DNA of 64,000 bases, taken from Tupaia tana. Its lineage: Eukaryota; Chordata; Mammalia; Scandentia; Tupaiidae. The position numbers and the translations under genes were made by a program. The notes beneath the pieces were generated by a model that saw nothing but the letters and a program-made list of their open reading frames with translations, searched no databases and was not told where the DNA came from. Shown in pieces: positions 33,316 through 44,339 of this stretch. The stretch is taken from positions 10,689,236 through 10,753,235 of the forward strand of contig JAKSZU010000003.1 in the NCBI GenBank assembly GCA_026018925.1, read 5' to 3'. How positions within the stretch are numbered: the first letter of the stretch is position 1; every line of letters starts with the position of its first letter.

Positions 33316-33594
33316 GGGACCAGCAGTTAGCATAATGGCTATATCACTGGACTCCCATGTAGTCAACCACGGTTCGAGTCCTGGACCCGGTGACTTGAAA
33401 CTCACGCTGGGCGCGTGTGCATGCGTGCCCAAGATCCCGAGAGGAGAATGGAGGAGAAGGGATTGCTGCGTGGCCATCTCCCTGGGGGTGATTTCTCGCT
33501 TTCTGTCTCTCTGTCTCTGTCTGTCTGGCAAGCACACATGCCCTATGGCAAAAAACTCTCCAAAAAAAAAAAAAAAGAAAAAAGAAAAAGAAAA
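33316..33594 (+). mobile_element. Family A SINE with intact pol III boxes and perfect TSD
   Basis: TSD agaaaatagctca at 33303-33315 and 33595-33607. A box tagcataatgg (33328-33338) and B box ggttcgagtcc (33371-33381) both fit consensus. The A-tail is interrupted by G (aaaaagaaaaagaaaa). Confidence 0.96.
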
Positions 33595-33611
33595 AGAAAA
33601 TAGCTCAAATT

Positions 33612-33885
33612 AGAGCCAGCAGGTGGCATAGCGGGTAAGGCGCCCGACTCCCATATGACTGCGATTCGAGTTCTGGACTCAAAGGCTTGAAACTCACACC
33701 GGGAACACATGTGTGCATGCCCAAGATCCCAGAAGGAGAATGGAGGAGAAGGGATTGCAGTACAGCCATTACCCACTGCCCCCCCCCCCAACCCTGGGGT
33801 GATTTCTCACTTTCTGTCTTTCTCTATTTCACTGGTGAACGCACACACCCTATAGCAAAACTATCTCTAAAAATAAATAGATAGA
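33612..33885 (+). mobile_element. Family A SINE, mid-age
   Basis: gagccagcaggtggcatagc, ggcgcccgactcccatatg, gattcgagttctggactc and ggcttgaaactcacaccg define the mid-age class. The C-run is long (33780-33789). The tail is aaaataaatagatag. It sits 18 bp after the previous SINE. Confidence 0.92.
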
Positions 33886-33984
33886 AAATATTTCATATAA
33901 CTTTCTTGAAATTACTTTTAAGTATATTAATTGCAGCCACAATGAACAGGATTTTAGATTTTTTTTTTTACACTGTCTACTCTT

Positions 33985-34205
33985 CCAAGTACTTAATAAA
34001 AATTAATTTATTTAATCCTCAAAATAAGCCTATAAAATAGATGCCTATAAAATGGAATGGTGACCATATTAGAAATTAGGAAATGGATCATCAGAGAGGT
34101 AAATGGCCTCTGATCCCAGAGCTAATAAATAGTCCAGCAGGAATCCAAACCCAGCTACCTGGCTGTGGAGTCCTTGTGGTTAATCACACTGCTGAACTGA
34201 CAATG
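33985..34205 (-). mobile_element. MIR SINE
   Basis: tttatttaatcctcaaaata, aggaaatggatcatcagag, gatcccagagctaataaat and ccaaacccagctacctggc in antisense MIR order. Confidence 0.7.
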
Positions 34206-34531
34206 CTGCTTATTCCAAACTCCAAACCAATTTCAAACTCAAAGAACAGCAGCTGTATTTCCTAGGAACTTTTCAAAACAGTCAACTTATTTTATATGAA
34301 TTTTTTGGATGTACAGTGAAGCACTATAAAAATCTTCACAACTTGTATGCAAATCTTCTTTCTATTAGGCACAGGGGACATGATTTCCCCGCTATCCAAG
34401 TATCTGTCAGAAATTAGTTCCTGGAAGATATATGTCTGTCTTAAATTTAACTTCAACAAGATCAAGGTGATATTCAAAGAGGAGAAGATTATTTAGAAGA
34501 GGCTAAGGACATGGCAGCACTAGACAAGAAA
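34206..34531. other. Unique sequence, nothing recognised
   Basis: No gene or repeat is visible. Confidence 0.5.
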
Positions 34532-34547
34532 TGGAGTCGAGATTTCT

Positions 34548-34820
34548 TTTTTTTTTTTTTTTCTTTTTTTGGAGAGGTTTTTGCTATAGGGCGCGTGCGC
34601 TCGCCAGACAGACAGAGAGAGACAGAGAGATAGAAAGCAGGAAATCACCCCCCGGGGGGATGGCCACGCCGCAATCCCTTCTCCTCCATTCTCCTCTCGG
34701 GATCTTGGGCACGCACGCACACGCGCCCGGCGTGAGTTTAAGCCGCCAGGTCCGGGACTCGAACCGTGGTCGACTACGTGGGAGTCCAGAGACATAGCCA
34801 TTACGCTAACTGCTGGTCCC
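34548..34820 (-). mobile_element. Family A SINE, young, 16-bp TSD, exon-like splice signals
   Basis: Perfect TSD tggagtcgagatttct at 34532-34547 and 34821-34836. Read on the plus strand, a T-tract runs to ttgctatag with AG at 34588-34589, and ggcGTGAGTTT provides a donor-like GT at 34732. The 142 bases between keep an open frame. The B box reads ggttcgagtcc on the minus strand. Confidence 0.97.
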
Positions 34821-34989
34821 TGGAGTCGAGATTTCTGAAAAGACCCACAGAGAGACATTTCGACCTAAAAACAGAAATGTTTGGGAATGCAGAAAACATG
34901 CGTTAACAATTCACAGAGAAGTTTGTGGTATGATGTAAAATGTGCATTTTGCAAAACCTGGCCAGGTGGCTTTAAAGGAACTTGGTTAA

Positions 34990-35560
34990 TATTTTTATAA
35001 ACGTCAGGTGTGTTTCGATGTGCTGAGAAAACATCCACATTACAACATTCACAAGAAGGCAGTTATTTTAACATATGTTCTTAATGCTGACAGATACTGA
35101 AAATCAAAGGAATCTCAGGGACAAAGTTCCAATTTGGGACATTATTTCTGATTGTTAAACAGTTATTTTAGATTTCTCCATGCCACAGTATAGATCAATT
35201 TGGAAAAGCAAGGATCATTTTGTTCAAATGAGGCAAGAGCATCAGTGAAGTCATTTGGTTAATTATATGCCGAGGGAAGCCAATTAGTGGCATATAATTA
35301 TATATATCTCCTTTAACTAGACAAAACTAGTCACAAAGAGTTAAATAAAAATATTATGACATCACTACTGCTTAGCCTCTGAGTACAAACTGAAAAGGTA
35401 GAATCGTGTGGCTTTTATCTATTTACATTTCTTGTGGCTAATATTTTTGCTAAATAAATGAAGTTAGCTAAACAGGACACGTTAGATTTCCTTCATGTCT
35501 ATTGAATAGCTTTAAAAGAATCTAATTAAGCTTACTCCATGGGTCTGTTCCTGACTAAAG
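34990..35560. promoter_or_regulatory. Candidate conserved noncoding stretch with 12-bp inverted repeat
   Basis: Repeat-free sequence with homeodomain-like words (taatta, attag). It contains a perfect inverted repeat, taattatatgcc (35260-35271) and ggcatataatta (35289-35300), with a 17-base loop. Regulatory status is inferred by appearance only. Confidence 0.35.
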
Positions 35561-35874
35561 ACATACTATAACATCAGCTGAGACAGACGGGCAAGGTTGA
35601 ACTCTATTCCTACAGACTACTGGGAGGTCCATTATCACCTATTAAATGTCACTCCCATCATTCCTGTAACTGCCACCACATGGTTGGTGGCTACTGCTTT
35701 GTACGGAAAAGACCAGACACTTATTACAGTACGTGTGAGAGCATCAGAATAGTGAAAGAAGCCCACCATGAATCTGTATCCCCTGCTTTATAAAACACAG
35801 CAATATCAGGTTGATAAGTTCCATAAGATGTGACTAGACCAGTGGTAAATTCGACTCAGAAATGCCTCCTAAGA

Positions 35875-36105
35875 GAGTTTGCTACAGGAGCATGTGTTTG
35901 GTAGAGACAGAAGACGGAGAAACAGAAAGCGAGAAATCACCACCCCTAGGGGGTATGGCCATGCTGCTATCCCTTCTCCTCTCAAGATTTTGGGCACGCA
36001 CGCACACGCGCCTGGCGTGAGTTTCAAGCCCCTGGGTCTGAGACTCGAACCATGGTTAGTCGTGTGGGAGTCCAGCGACATAACCATTACACTGTCTGCT
36101 GGTCT
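35875..36105 (-). mobile_element. Family A SINE with no visible A-tail
   Basis: The 3' end (tttgctacaggagcatgtg) is decayed and has no T-run. A short deletion removes one copy of the ctcctccatt segment. The rest (gagaaatcaccacccctagg, ggcacgcacgcacacgcg) is well kept, ending gtctgctggtctc. Confidence 0.9.
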
Positions 36106-36267
36106 CTGCCTCTGTAGAATTTTAAAATAGCCAATTTTAACTAAATGTTCTTGACCTTCCAGAATTACTTAGATGATCATTAAACAAGCCTGCACTCAGT
36201 AACGTGCTGTTATATATTCATATCTTTTTCAGAACTGATCACGAAAACTGTGACCACTCTGAAAGCA

Positions 36268-36360
36268 AGTTTTTAGATCTAATCTTGCACTTTCTTAACA
36301 GGCTCCACAAGAATGCCTGGCATATAGAAGGCTCCTAATGTACACATGTTTGTTCAACGT
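36268..36360 (+). mobile_element. L2 LINE 3' end
   Basis: caagaatgcctggcatatag and aaggctcctaatgtacac, then gtttgttcaacg, match the L2 end. A SINE follows directly. Confidence 0.65.
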
Positions 36361-36363
36361 GGT

Positions 36364-36641
36364 CTTTTTTTTTTTTTTTTTTTTTTTTTTAGTTTTTGCC
36401 ATAGCATACGTGCTTATTGGTGAGACAGAAAGAGAAAGTGAGAGGGAAAATGAGAAATTACACTTCCAGGGGAAGGTCATGATACACTCCCTCCTCCTCC
36501 ACTCTCCTCTCAGGACTTCGGGCACACACACGCACACATCACATGCTCAGTGTGAGTTTCAAGCCACCAGGTCCAGAATTTCAACTGCAGTTGACCATGT
36601 GGGAATCCAGCACCTCAACTACCATGCCAGCTGCTGGCCCC
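36364..36641 (-). mobile_element. Family A SINE, old
   Basis: T-run, gtttttgccatagcatacgt, gaaatgagaaattacac-like purine block, caagccaccaggtccag, cagttgaccatgtgggaatc and an end at gccagctgctggcccc. No clear TSD. Confidence 0.88.
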
Positions 36642-36689
36642 CAATTCAGCATTTATTCAGTGTGTGGTGTGGACATGATCTACCTTATA

Positions 36690-37130
36690 GGTATTGGATC
36701 AATGTTGTGACTCTGTTTTCAAAAAGCTGTCCAGAAGAGCATACCAATGTAATAAAATAGATCTTCTGCAGGAGGATGAATAAAATTCTGAGAGAGTACA
36801 CAGATTTGTGCCTTCGTAGCATGGAAGAATAGATAGTTGCTTAAAGCACTTAGGTTGGGCAGGCAAGAGGATGGACAAGAGGACAGCACGTGCCAACGAC
36901 TGAAGCATGCACAAGAACAATGTCCCACATTCCAAGTATCAGAGGATGGTAGGCGCTCAGAATAAATTCAGAAGAACAGTAAAAGATTGGCGCTGCAGAT
37001 CCAGGAAGTTTGAACAATGTCATAGAGTTTGGATGTTGTCAGGAAGACTAGGAGAACTAGATGAAAGACATTAAGTAGTGAAGTAACAGGATTGATATGG
37101 GTTTAGGAAATAACTCCTCAACAGACTGAG
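36690..37130 (+). repeat. Ancient mammalian interspersed repeat, unnamed
   Basis: Words such as gcttaaagcacttaggttgg, catgcacaagaacaatg and gtgaagtaacaggattgat recall an old repeat seen better at 41170-41975. I cannot place it in a named family. Confidence 0.35.
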
Positions 37131-37330
37131 TTAAATGTCCCACAGGGACATTATGAGTGGGAAATAAGTTACTATATGAAAGGTTGGCATGGCAGGGCCT
37201 GATATGTAAATATTACCTAATAATATTCACTGCTACTATTTTTATCCAACCAAAGTCACTCAAGCAGTTTAAAATAGGTGCTGACCCCAGAAGAGTGATA
37301 TCAGGCAAAGAAGAAAATTTGGGGATCTTC

Positions 37331-37432
37331 CAGGTGTTTCTCAACCTGGCTGTGCATCAGCTTTACCAGGAGAAGTACAAAATGCCCCTGGCCAGACCTG
37401 TCCCCTGGTGATTCTGATGAATGGCTGATGTG
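37331..37432 (+). mobile_element. MER20/MER5-like hAT fragment
   Basis: caggtgtttctcaacctgg, ctgtgcatcagctttaccag and ggtgattctgatgaatgg are typical of a short nonautonomous hAT relic. Confidence 0.6.
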
Positions 37433-38660
37433 ACCACACAGGATGACAGAGCTCACTGAAAGGAAATTACACACTGGATAAGATATTGGATGGACAGGAT
37501 AAGAGGAGGTCTTTGCATTCAAGGTTCCCAGCCAAAATCTTCATCGTTCTAATGAGACCAGCCCTTTCCCCAGATCCTGTAGTTTTATCTATCATAATGG
37601 GACTATGGACCATCTGAAGCACCATATCATGGAAAATGTAAAGATACTGGAGTTCCTTGTTCTGTGGTAACCATAATGAGCTATGGAGCAGGGAGAGGTC
37701 GTGGGGAAGCCATTGATGGCTCTCACTGCCAATCATGGTGAAGCAGAATGTAAGCAGCCTTGAGAGGCCAGGGCTGGAGAAGAGTCACGGTGTGATCCTT
37801 CTGCTGAAGGGGAGCAGCTCCAGCATGTGGAAGCCATCTGAAGACCGTGGCAGTGCCAGTAAGCTGGCAGTCACAGGGTAGGTGGAACTTCCAGATGCCA
37901 AATAGTGCTCTCAAATTCTACGCTCACAGGCAAATAAGTAGGAGTGCAGAGAAGCACTTAGGATATGAGAAAAACAGGGCATCCTCTGGAAGGCTGATGT
38001 TGGCTGCAGGTGAATAAGACAGCTGTCCTCACAGCCATTGGACCGGGCCTTCCAAGTAGCCCACAGGAAAGTGACAGATCTTTACTTCTCAAGGAATAAT
38101 GCCAAGAAAACACAGAGAATCAGGTCCATGTGATATGGTGCCACCAGAGCTGAGCATAATAACAGAAAAGAGAGGCTTCCTCTTTATTTTCCATCCTCTT
38201 TATGAAATTACCAGCACTCTGTGGCAGCCACTTCTTCAGAGCCCAGAGCTCTTCCTGCTGATAGGAGAACCGCAATGTTCCTCTGGACCGTGTGTTTCTA
38301 ACAGAATATCGAGTGGGAAATCATTCATTAACAGAGACCATTGTCTCTTTTAGCAGCTTTATATAGCAACTACGCCTCCTTCTATCACATGTAGGAGAAA
38401 CAAAGTTTAACCAGACAGAAATAGAACACAATTTTCTAAATCCAAAAACCAACATTTTTCCATCACGTCACAGGGTATATTGATATTTAAAAACAATAAG
38501 CATAATAGGATAGATTAGCTATTATAGAATAAATAGAAGAAATAAACTGAAAATAATGCTGGGGAGAAAATAGTTTGAAAGATGCCTGAGTCTAAAGGAA
38601 GATAGAACTAAATTCAGTAAACGGTGGAGATACTGGTATTGTGCAGCATCAGTAATTTTT
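37433..38660. other. Unique or unclassified sequence, GC-balanced
   Basis: 37460-38060 is GC-richer than its surroundings and reads like an old retroposon or a transcript-derived sequence, but I recognise no family or protein. Frames up to 89 codons overlap on both strands. Confidence 0.4.
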
Positions 38661-38666
38661 GAACAA

Positions 38667-38800
38667 CTCATCCACCATATCTCAGAAGCCCCTACTATGT
38701 AAAAAGATCCTGCTTTGGGTTCTAGAGATGTAACAGTCAAGAGGAGTGACAAAGTACTTGTCATCGCGAAGCTTAAATTCTAGCAGAGGCCAAAAAATAA
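38667..38800 (+). repeat. Ancient interspersed repeat fragment
   Basis: cccctactatgtaaaaagat, gggttctagagatgtaacag and gaagcttaaattctagcaga share the 'ggcactggggatac...gagcttacattctag' pattern of a widespread old mammalian repeat. Family name not recalled. Confidence 0.5.
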
Positions 38801-39059
38801 GCCCAGTTAAACTCATACGTCTTGAGGTGATGAGTGTAGTAATAGGATGTGGACTGCCTAGTGTTTTTCTTATGTGAACATCTACATTATTTGATACAGG
38901 GTTAGTTTTTTGGTTTCGTTTTGCTTTTGATAGATACGATTTTTCATAAATGGGTTCGTTGGGAGAAAAAGAAAGGGGGATTAAAAAGAGATCCTCTCCA
39001 AAAGATCCTCTTTGTCCTCTGGAAAGATTAGAGCCAAAATAACTGTTTAACAAATCTGC

Positions 39060-39310
39060 CACAGCTTTCCTGTCTCCAAAGCCCAACTATCATTTTTTAG
39101 TACACCAATTTTCTCCTTTATTGTCTGTCGACAGAGGATATATGAGAGCAGCCCTTTATTGTTATATGAAACATTCCATGCCATTTGGGAAGGCTGAGTT
39201 TTCTTGTTGCACTTCTAATTATGAACGGGATCCTGGACACAGCATGATCGAAGACATCAAACAGCTGTGAAAGAGTACTTCTCTGTTGCTTTTGATTCAT
39301 TAAAAAGCAC
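39060..39310. promoter_or_regulatory. Candidate conserved noncoding stretch
   Basis: Repeat-free and motif-dense: a Sox-like ctttattgttatatg near 39153, an E-box in caaacagctgtgaaag near 39260 and a paired-like attatgaacggg. By appearance only. Confidence 0.3.
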
Positions 39311-40050
39311 ATTTTACTCGTTCTGAGTCATAGTGCCTTAGAATTTCTGAAAGACAATGATATTCTGACCAGTTTGATAGTGTCATACATGTAAAACTTC
39401 AATTTTTTTTTTCCCAGTAGCTTGAATAGAGGCACAAAGTTGCATGACTTTCTGGATGTTTTAAAGGACACAAAACACCTCAGAGAAAATCATTTCTTAG
39501 TTATAGCTTCTGTGAAGCCAGCAAGAAAGTCTCAAGTTTACTAGCATCTTTTCAAATTGGGAATATTAGAAATCTGATTTTTTTCCTCATGTCACTATGG
39601 GTCTGACTCTCTTTACTCTCTTGATACTCCCTATATTGGATCTAGCTTCTGTCCCACAGTCACACTTCATAATTTATAACTCTCTTAAAAACAAAGGGCA
39701 AGGGCAATCTAGCCAGCAAGACTGTCATGGTAGAGCATTCTTTCTTTCCTCTAATAAAGAGAGTTTGGAGGGTATAAAAGTGGCATTTTAAATAGGAGAA
39801 CAATGGTCTTGAAATTCCACCTTGACCCAATTATTGAAACTAAAACAGGGTCAACTTTAAATCATGACAACATTGGTAAGATAAGGCAATAGTTTATGCC
39901 ATAATGTACAAGACACCAAAATTTCCCTGCCTAAAATATTAACCTTTTCCTAGATGTTCCATGAGTAATTCATTTCTTTACATTAAATGTATCTTTATCC
40001 CCATAATTTTCTTTAAGCTCCATTTATGAAAGGGTAGAGATGTGAAACAT
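39311..40050. other. Unique sequence, nothing recognised
   Basis: No gene, RNA or repeat is assigned. Confidence 0.5.
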
Positions 40051-40058
40051 GCAATGCA

Positions 40059-40308
40059 TTTTTTTAAATTTATTTTTAATTTTTTGCCATAGGGTGTGTG
40101 CACTCACTGGAGACAGAGACCTTGAGAGGGAAAGTGAGAAATCACCTCCCAGGAAGGATGGCCACCCCACAATCCCTTCTCCTCCTAGAATTTTGGGCAT
40201 CTGCACACTCACCTAGCATGATTTTTAAGCCACCAAGCTCAGAACTCAAATCACAGTCAGCCATATGGAGTCCAGCACCTTAAGCCCTATATCACCTGCT
40301 GGCCCCTG
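40059..40308 (-). mobile_element. Family A SINE, old
   Basis: ttttttgccatagggtgtgt, gagaaatcacctcccagg, cacaatcccttctcctcc, gccaccaagctcagaactc, cagtcagccatatggagtc and an end at cacctgctggcccc. The middle is shorter than in young copies. Confidence 0.88.
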
Positions 40309-40784
40309 TAATTCATTCTTTTGACTGAGTTTATTCAGCACCTGTATACATAAACACAGAGCAAATATTCCCAGCCATTCTCATCAAGTTAAATCTGAAC
40401 AAAGCCACCTCCACTGCCCTGGATGGTTTTAGTCTGCAGTCATTTAAAGAGCACATTTAATGTCTTCTCAGTCATGAAGGAGCTCTATAGGAAAAAGGTG
40501 ACAATTTGCCACTCACAGGCAAATGAAACATGGAAAATTACTCCACCCTAGCAGAATAATTTTTTGAAAGTAATATTAGATGGTTGCCTTTAAGAAGCAA
40601 CTATTTGAGAGTCAAAACTCCAAAGAGTAAAAGATAGGCTATACAATGTAAAGGTTATAAAATAATTGCACATAACCATAAAAGTCTCCATAACCCAAAA
40701 AGATTCACTTTGACTTTTTTCTTGATCACACCATGTGTCAGCAAAAGACAGATTATTATCATAATTATTTCTGTAGCCTTCTTC
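40309..40784. other. Unique sequence, nothing recognised
   Basis: No gene or repeat is visible. Confidence 0.5.
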
Positions 40785-40950
40785 ATTATCCAAATGCTTT
40801 ATAGACATTGATTCGTTAACCCTTCCACAAACCCTGCTAGAAAGGTCAGTATGATTAACCCAAATGCAGAGCCAGAGAGCCCTCAGGTTAAGTAATTCAT
40901 CTTTTCCTCCAAGGAGATCAGTGGAGGACAAGATCTGAACTCAGGAGTTC
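40785..40950 (-). mobile_element. MIR SINE
   Basis: atgctttatagacattgatt, gttaacccttccacaaacc, ggttaagtaattcatctt and aagatctgaactcaggagtt in antisense MIR order. Confidence 0.7.
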
Positions 40951-41169
40951 TATCTGGAGTTGTTCCTATCCTTGCTGACATATGTAACAAGGGAAATGCT
41001 TTTTCTTCTCTAGCACAATTTGTGTAAAGACTCAAGATCATATACACTTGTTGGTTAAAAAATAAAGTTAACCCCGGGGAGATGATCTGTCCCATCAAGA
41101 TAAAAACACATGGGTCAACTTTTCAATCTGCAGCCAGCAGAGGCTCTTCAGGCACTTACATACCCATTC

Positions 41170-41975
41170 AATAGTTCGTCCTTCCTAAAAATATTTATCA
41201 AAGTTCTATTACACCCCTAGAGTCAAATTCTAAGCTCCAGGGATACTGAAGTCAATTTGAGAACCAATGTCCAGCTTTCATGAAGCTTATTTTCTTGCAG
41301 ACAGAGACCAACAATGAAAATATTACATAAACAAAAGTAATGACAGTAACAAGGACAAGGAGAGAATTACTACAGGGTGATGCGAAAACTGGTAACTAGA
41401 TCATTCTTTTGACGGAGTAGTCCAGGAGAGCACAGGAACCAGTCAGTCATGTGAAAGGAAAAGGAAGAACATTCTAGGCAGAAATAAAAGTGAGGCTAGT
41501 AATATGCTAACAAAAGCCCTAAAGTAGAAATGAACTCTGTATGGCCAGTGACCTGAGAGCAATCGGTGTGACTGAAGGATAGTAAAGAATTAAAAGAAGC
41601 AGAAAAACAGGTGGCGTTAGAATATGTAAGGTGGAGGAAGGAGCTTGGGATTTAAGTACCTTTGGAAACCACTGGAAAAATGTAAGTGATAATATGACAA
41701 AGTATTATTCCTATCTGCTAACCATGACTCTGTTATTTGAGAGCAAAGAGCAAAAGCTAGAAGCCAGTTAATGGGCTATTGCAGTGGTTCAGGTGAGAGG
41801 TGGTGGGAACCTGAGCTGGGATGGCAGCAGTGGAGATGAAGATGGAAATATTTGGATGAATTTAAGATCGGTTTGGAGAGTAGCATTGATAGGACTTTCT
41901 AACAGGTGTGGGAAAGATGAGCAATGACAAATCAAAGGTAACTCCTGTATTTTTCAGGTGGATAAATGGCAGAGA
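41170..41975 (+). repeat. Long ancient mammalian interspersed repeat
   Basis: Colinear with an old eutherian repeat recalled by its phrases: ctaagctccagggatactga, catgaagcttattttcttgc, gaagaacattctaggcagaa, ggctattgcagtggttcagg, gatggcagcagtggagatga and caaaggtaactcctgtattt. About 800 bp without coding potential. I cannot give a reliable family name. Confidence 0.6.
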
Positions 41976-42028
41976 TTCTTGCTTTAATTTTTCTAGTCAA
42001 ATCAAGCAGAAGATAAAACACATTTTAG

Positions 42029-42113
42029 TATTAGGTTATCAGAAAAGTCCTGGTGTGTTTTTCAGTGTTTTTCAATGCAAAAATGGAACATGACTTTCCC
42101 GATGACCCAGTAT
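42029..42113 (+). mobile_element. Short palindromic MITE, mariner-like (copy 2)
   Basis: The left arm, tattaggttatcagaaaagt, pairs with the right arm catgactttcccgatgaccc. The core holds an 8-base extension relative to the copy at 27356-27431. Edges show TA. Confidence 0.75.
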
Positions 42114-42166
42114 AATGAGAACAGTGATGGGAATCTCGTTTCTGGATCTTCATTATAGTAGATGCT

Positions 42167-42183
42167 GGGGGGGGGGGGGGGGG
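42167..42183 (+). repeat. G17 homopolymer
   Basis: Seventeen consecutive G, unusual in this AT-rich context. Confidence 0.98.
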
Positions 42184-42837
42184 AAGCAGAAGACTAGATC
42201 AACTTCAACATTGTTTAAGAAAATTAATTTGATCCTACTTAAGATAATTAAAATATGGAATGAATTCCAGTACATTTTGGGATCAAGTATTGATGAACCA
42301 TGTTGTAAAGCACAGAAAAGGTCCAAGAGAGAACAGGAATGGCTCTAGACTTCATGACACTTCTGTTGTGGAAAAACAGGCAATTATCACAAGTCATTAC
42401 TTCATTACAGTTGCTATGAAGGAAACAAACAAACAAACAAAACTGCATCATGCCAGGGGAAAATAAAAACCAGGAGGATCTGAGCTATTCTGGGAAGTTA
42501 GCAAGGATGTCTTTAGGAAATGACATTAAGCTAAGAGCTGAAGGAGTTAGCTAGAAGGATGCTGTGACCATCACTGGGATATAATGTCCTAACTTAGACA
42601 CTCACAACAATTTACTGACTACAGCCATTATGTCACCTTCTTCGATCTTGCAGCTAAAGCATCCGGTCAATTGATTGTGTGGCCTTAGGGCAGGTGTCCA
42701 TTTCTGACTCATTCAGTCATGACTGGGAAACGAAAATGTGTCATAGGGAACAAGAACCTGTATTTCCCAAGGACTGAAGGAGAAACTGTTAAGGTGGGAG
42801 AGAAGTTGGCACAATAGCAAATTGACTTATGCTGCTA
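42184..42837. other. Unique sequence, nothing recognised
   Basis: No gene or repeat is assigned. There is a short caaacaaacaaac tract near 42426. Confidence 0.5.
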
Positions 42838-42955
42838 ATATAATCCTCTGTTCACCTTTGCATTCCCAGAGCTCAGTAGAGTACCAGGCATATAGGAAGC
42901 ATTCAATGTTGAGTGATGGATTGAGTGAATGAATGAATAAGGGCAATTAAAGACA
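42838..42955 (+). mobile_element. L2 LINE 3' end
   Basis: tttgcattcccagagctcag, agagtaccaggcatatagga and attgagtgaatgaatgaata give a clear L2 terminus. Confidence 0.85.
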
Positions 42956-43149
42956 CAGTAGAAGGCAATTTTGGGCGCCTGCTAAGTACTAAGGAAATCT
43001 ATACACCAAATCAATCATGGCCCTCTCCCAATATGCTACCACCACCACTCTTACCATCTTTAGGGCTGTGCATTAGTAACAGACTTGCTAACAAAATTGG
43101 GTTAGAAATATCTTGCTTATTACTAATACCGGATTTTCTTTTTAATTGA

Positions 43150-43270
43150 AATTCAGCGTTCTCAGGCTTGACAGAGCATAAGAGTCATGCTGGCAGCATA
43201 TGCTAAAATGCAAAGTCTTAGGTCTCATCCTTTCCAGGACTGCCAGGGGAGGACCCAGGAACATGAATTT
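43150..43270 (+). mobile_element. MER20-like hAT fragment
   Basis: gttctcaggcttgacagag, ctaaaatgcaaagtcttagg and ggaacatgaatttttaaca follow the short hAT relic pattern. Confidence 0.5.
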
Positions 43271-43777
43271 TTAACAAAGATCCAAAATGATTAACATATA
43301 AATAATCAAATTTACTCTTACTGGAGGAACACCACCCTGTGGTCAGTGTCTTCACAAGTGCATTCTGTTGCATTTCTAAGTGGGTTCAGGGGTTTTCTTT
43401 TCTTCCATTGTCACAGCCATGGACAAGTTAGACTTCATTGCTTCATCAGTTAGATTCCAACAGCTACAGATCTTTTCTTTCTTTCTCGGGTCTCTTCCTA
43501 TCCTGTATCATCTTGCACTTTAATCGCTCTTACCTTCCAGAAACAGTCATTTCTGAGTGAAAAATGATCAAATGACTACAAATAAAGGCAGAATTTTTGT
43601 GTTTTTATTAGAACTACAGATTTGAATGCTATCTTTTCTATATTTCAGCTTCCTCAAACTTCAAGTCTTTTCCTTGATGACTATGAAATGCTACTACTTA
43701 TTTGCTTCCAGAGTTCTCTGCCCACATGGCCTGATACTCCTCAAAAGAAAACCCCAAAATGAAAATAATCAGAAAGC
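43271..43777. other. Unique sequence, nothing recognised
   Basis: No gene or repeat is visible. Confidence 0.5.
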
Positions 43778-43905
43778 CTTCTTTTGATCTGCTGTTTGCC
43801 ACTAGCTTGCTGTGTGAATGGGAGTGAGTTCTCTAGCTTCTCTGGATCCATTTGCTCCCTCTGCAAAGAGAGATGGCTTAGACTAGAGACTTTTAACATT
43901 TTGAT
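43778..43905 (+). mobile_element. MIR SINE
   Basis: gccactagcttgctgtgtga, gtgagttctctagcttctc and ctccctctgcaaagagagat give the MIR core in sense. Confidence 0.65.
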
Positions 43906-43939
43906 GACTGTCCACTGTAATAAAGAGGTTTTGTTGTTT

Positions 43940-44200
43940 TCTATTGTTTTAAATTTTGCCAGAGTATGTGTGCAGTTATCTGAGAAAGACAGAGTGAGAG
44001 AGGAAAAGGGAGAAAGCAACCCACCATGGGGCATGGTCATGTTGCAATCCATTCTCATCTATTTCTCCATGGGGGTTTTGGGCATACATGCACACAACAC
44101 AGCCGCAGTGTGTTTTTCAAGTTGCTGAGTCTAGGACTTGAACCATGCTGTCAGCTATGTAAGATCTAACTTCCTTAACCACCATGCCATGGCTGGCCCA
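43940..44200 (-). mobile_element. Family A SINE, old
   Basis: ttgccagagtatgtgtgcag, gaaagacagagtgagagagg, tgggcatacatgcacacaac, ctaggacttgaaccatgct, gtcagctatgtaagatct and an end at catggctggccca. No clear TSD. Confidence 0.85.
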
Positions 44201-44339
44201 AGAAAGAGGCTTTACATGACGTTAATCAAAGTCAAGCTTCACAAAACATTCAACCTCACTGTGTGTAATAGACTCTGAAACTTTATCTTCCAGTCTGTTA
44301 TATCCTATCTTATTTATTGCATTAAAAAAAAAAGCTAGT

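Noticed and set aside
33316-33390. tRNA gene with good A and B boxes
   Set aside because: The head does not close into a cloverleaf by eye, continues into the SINE body, and repeats at dozens of sites with TSDs.
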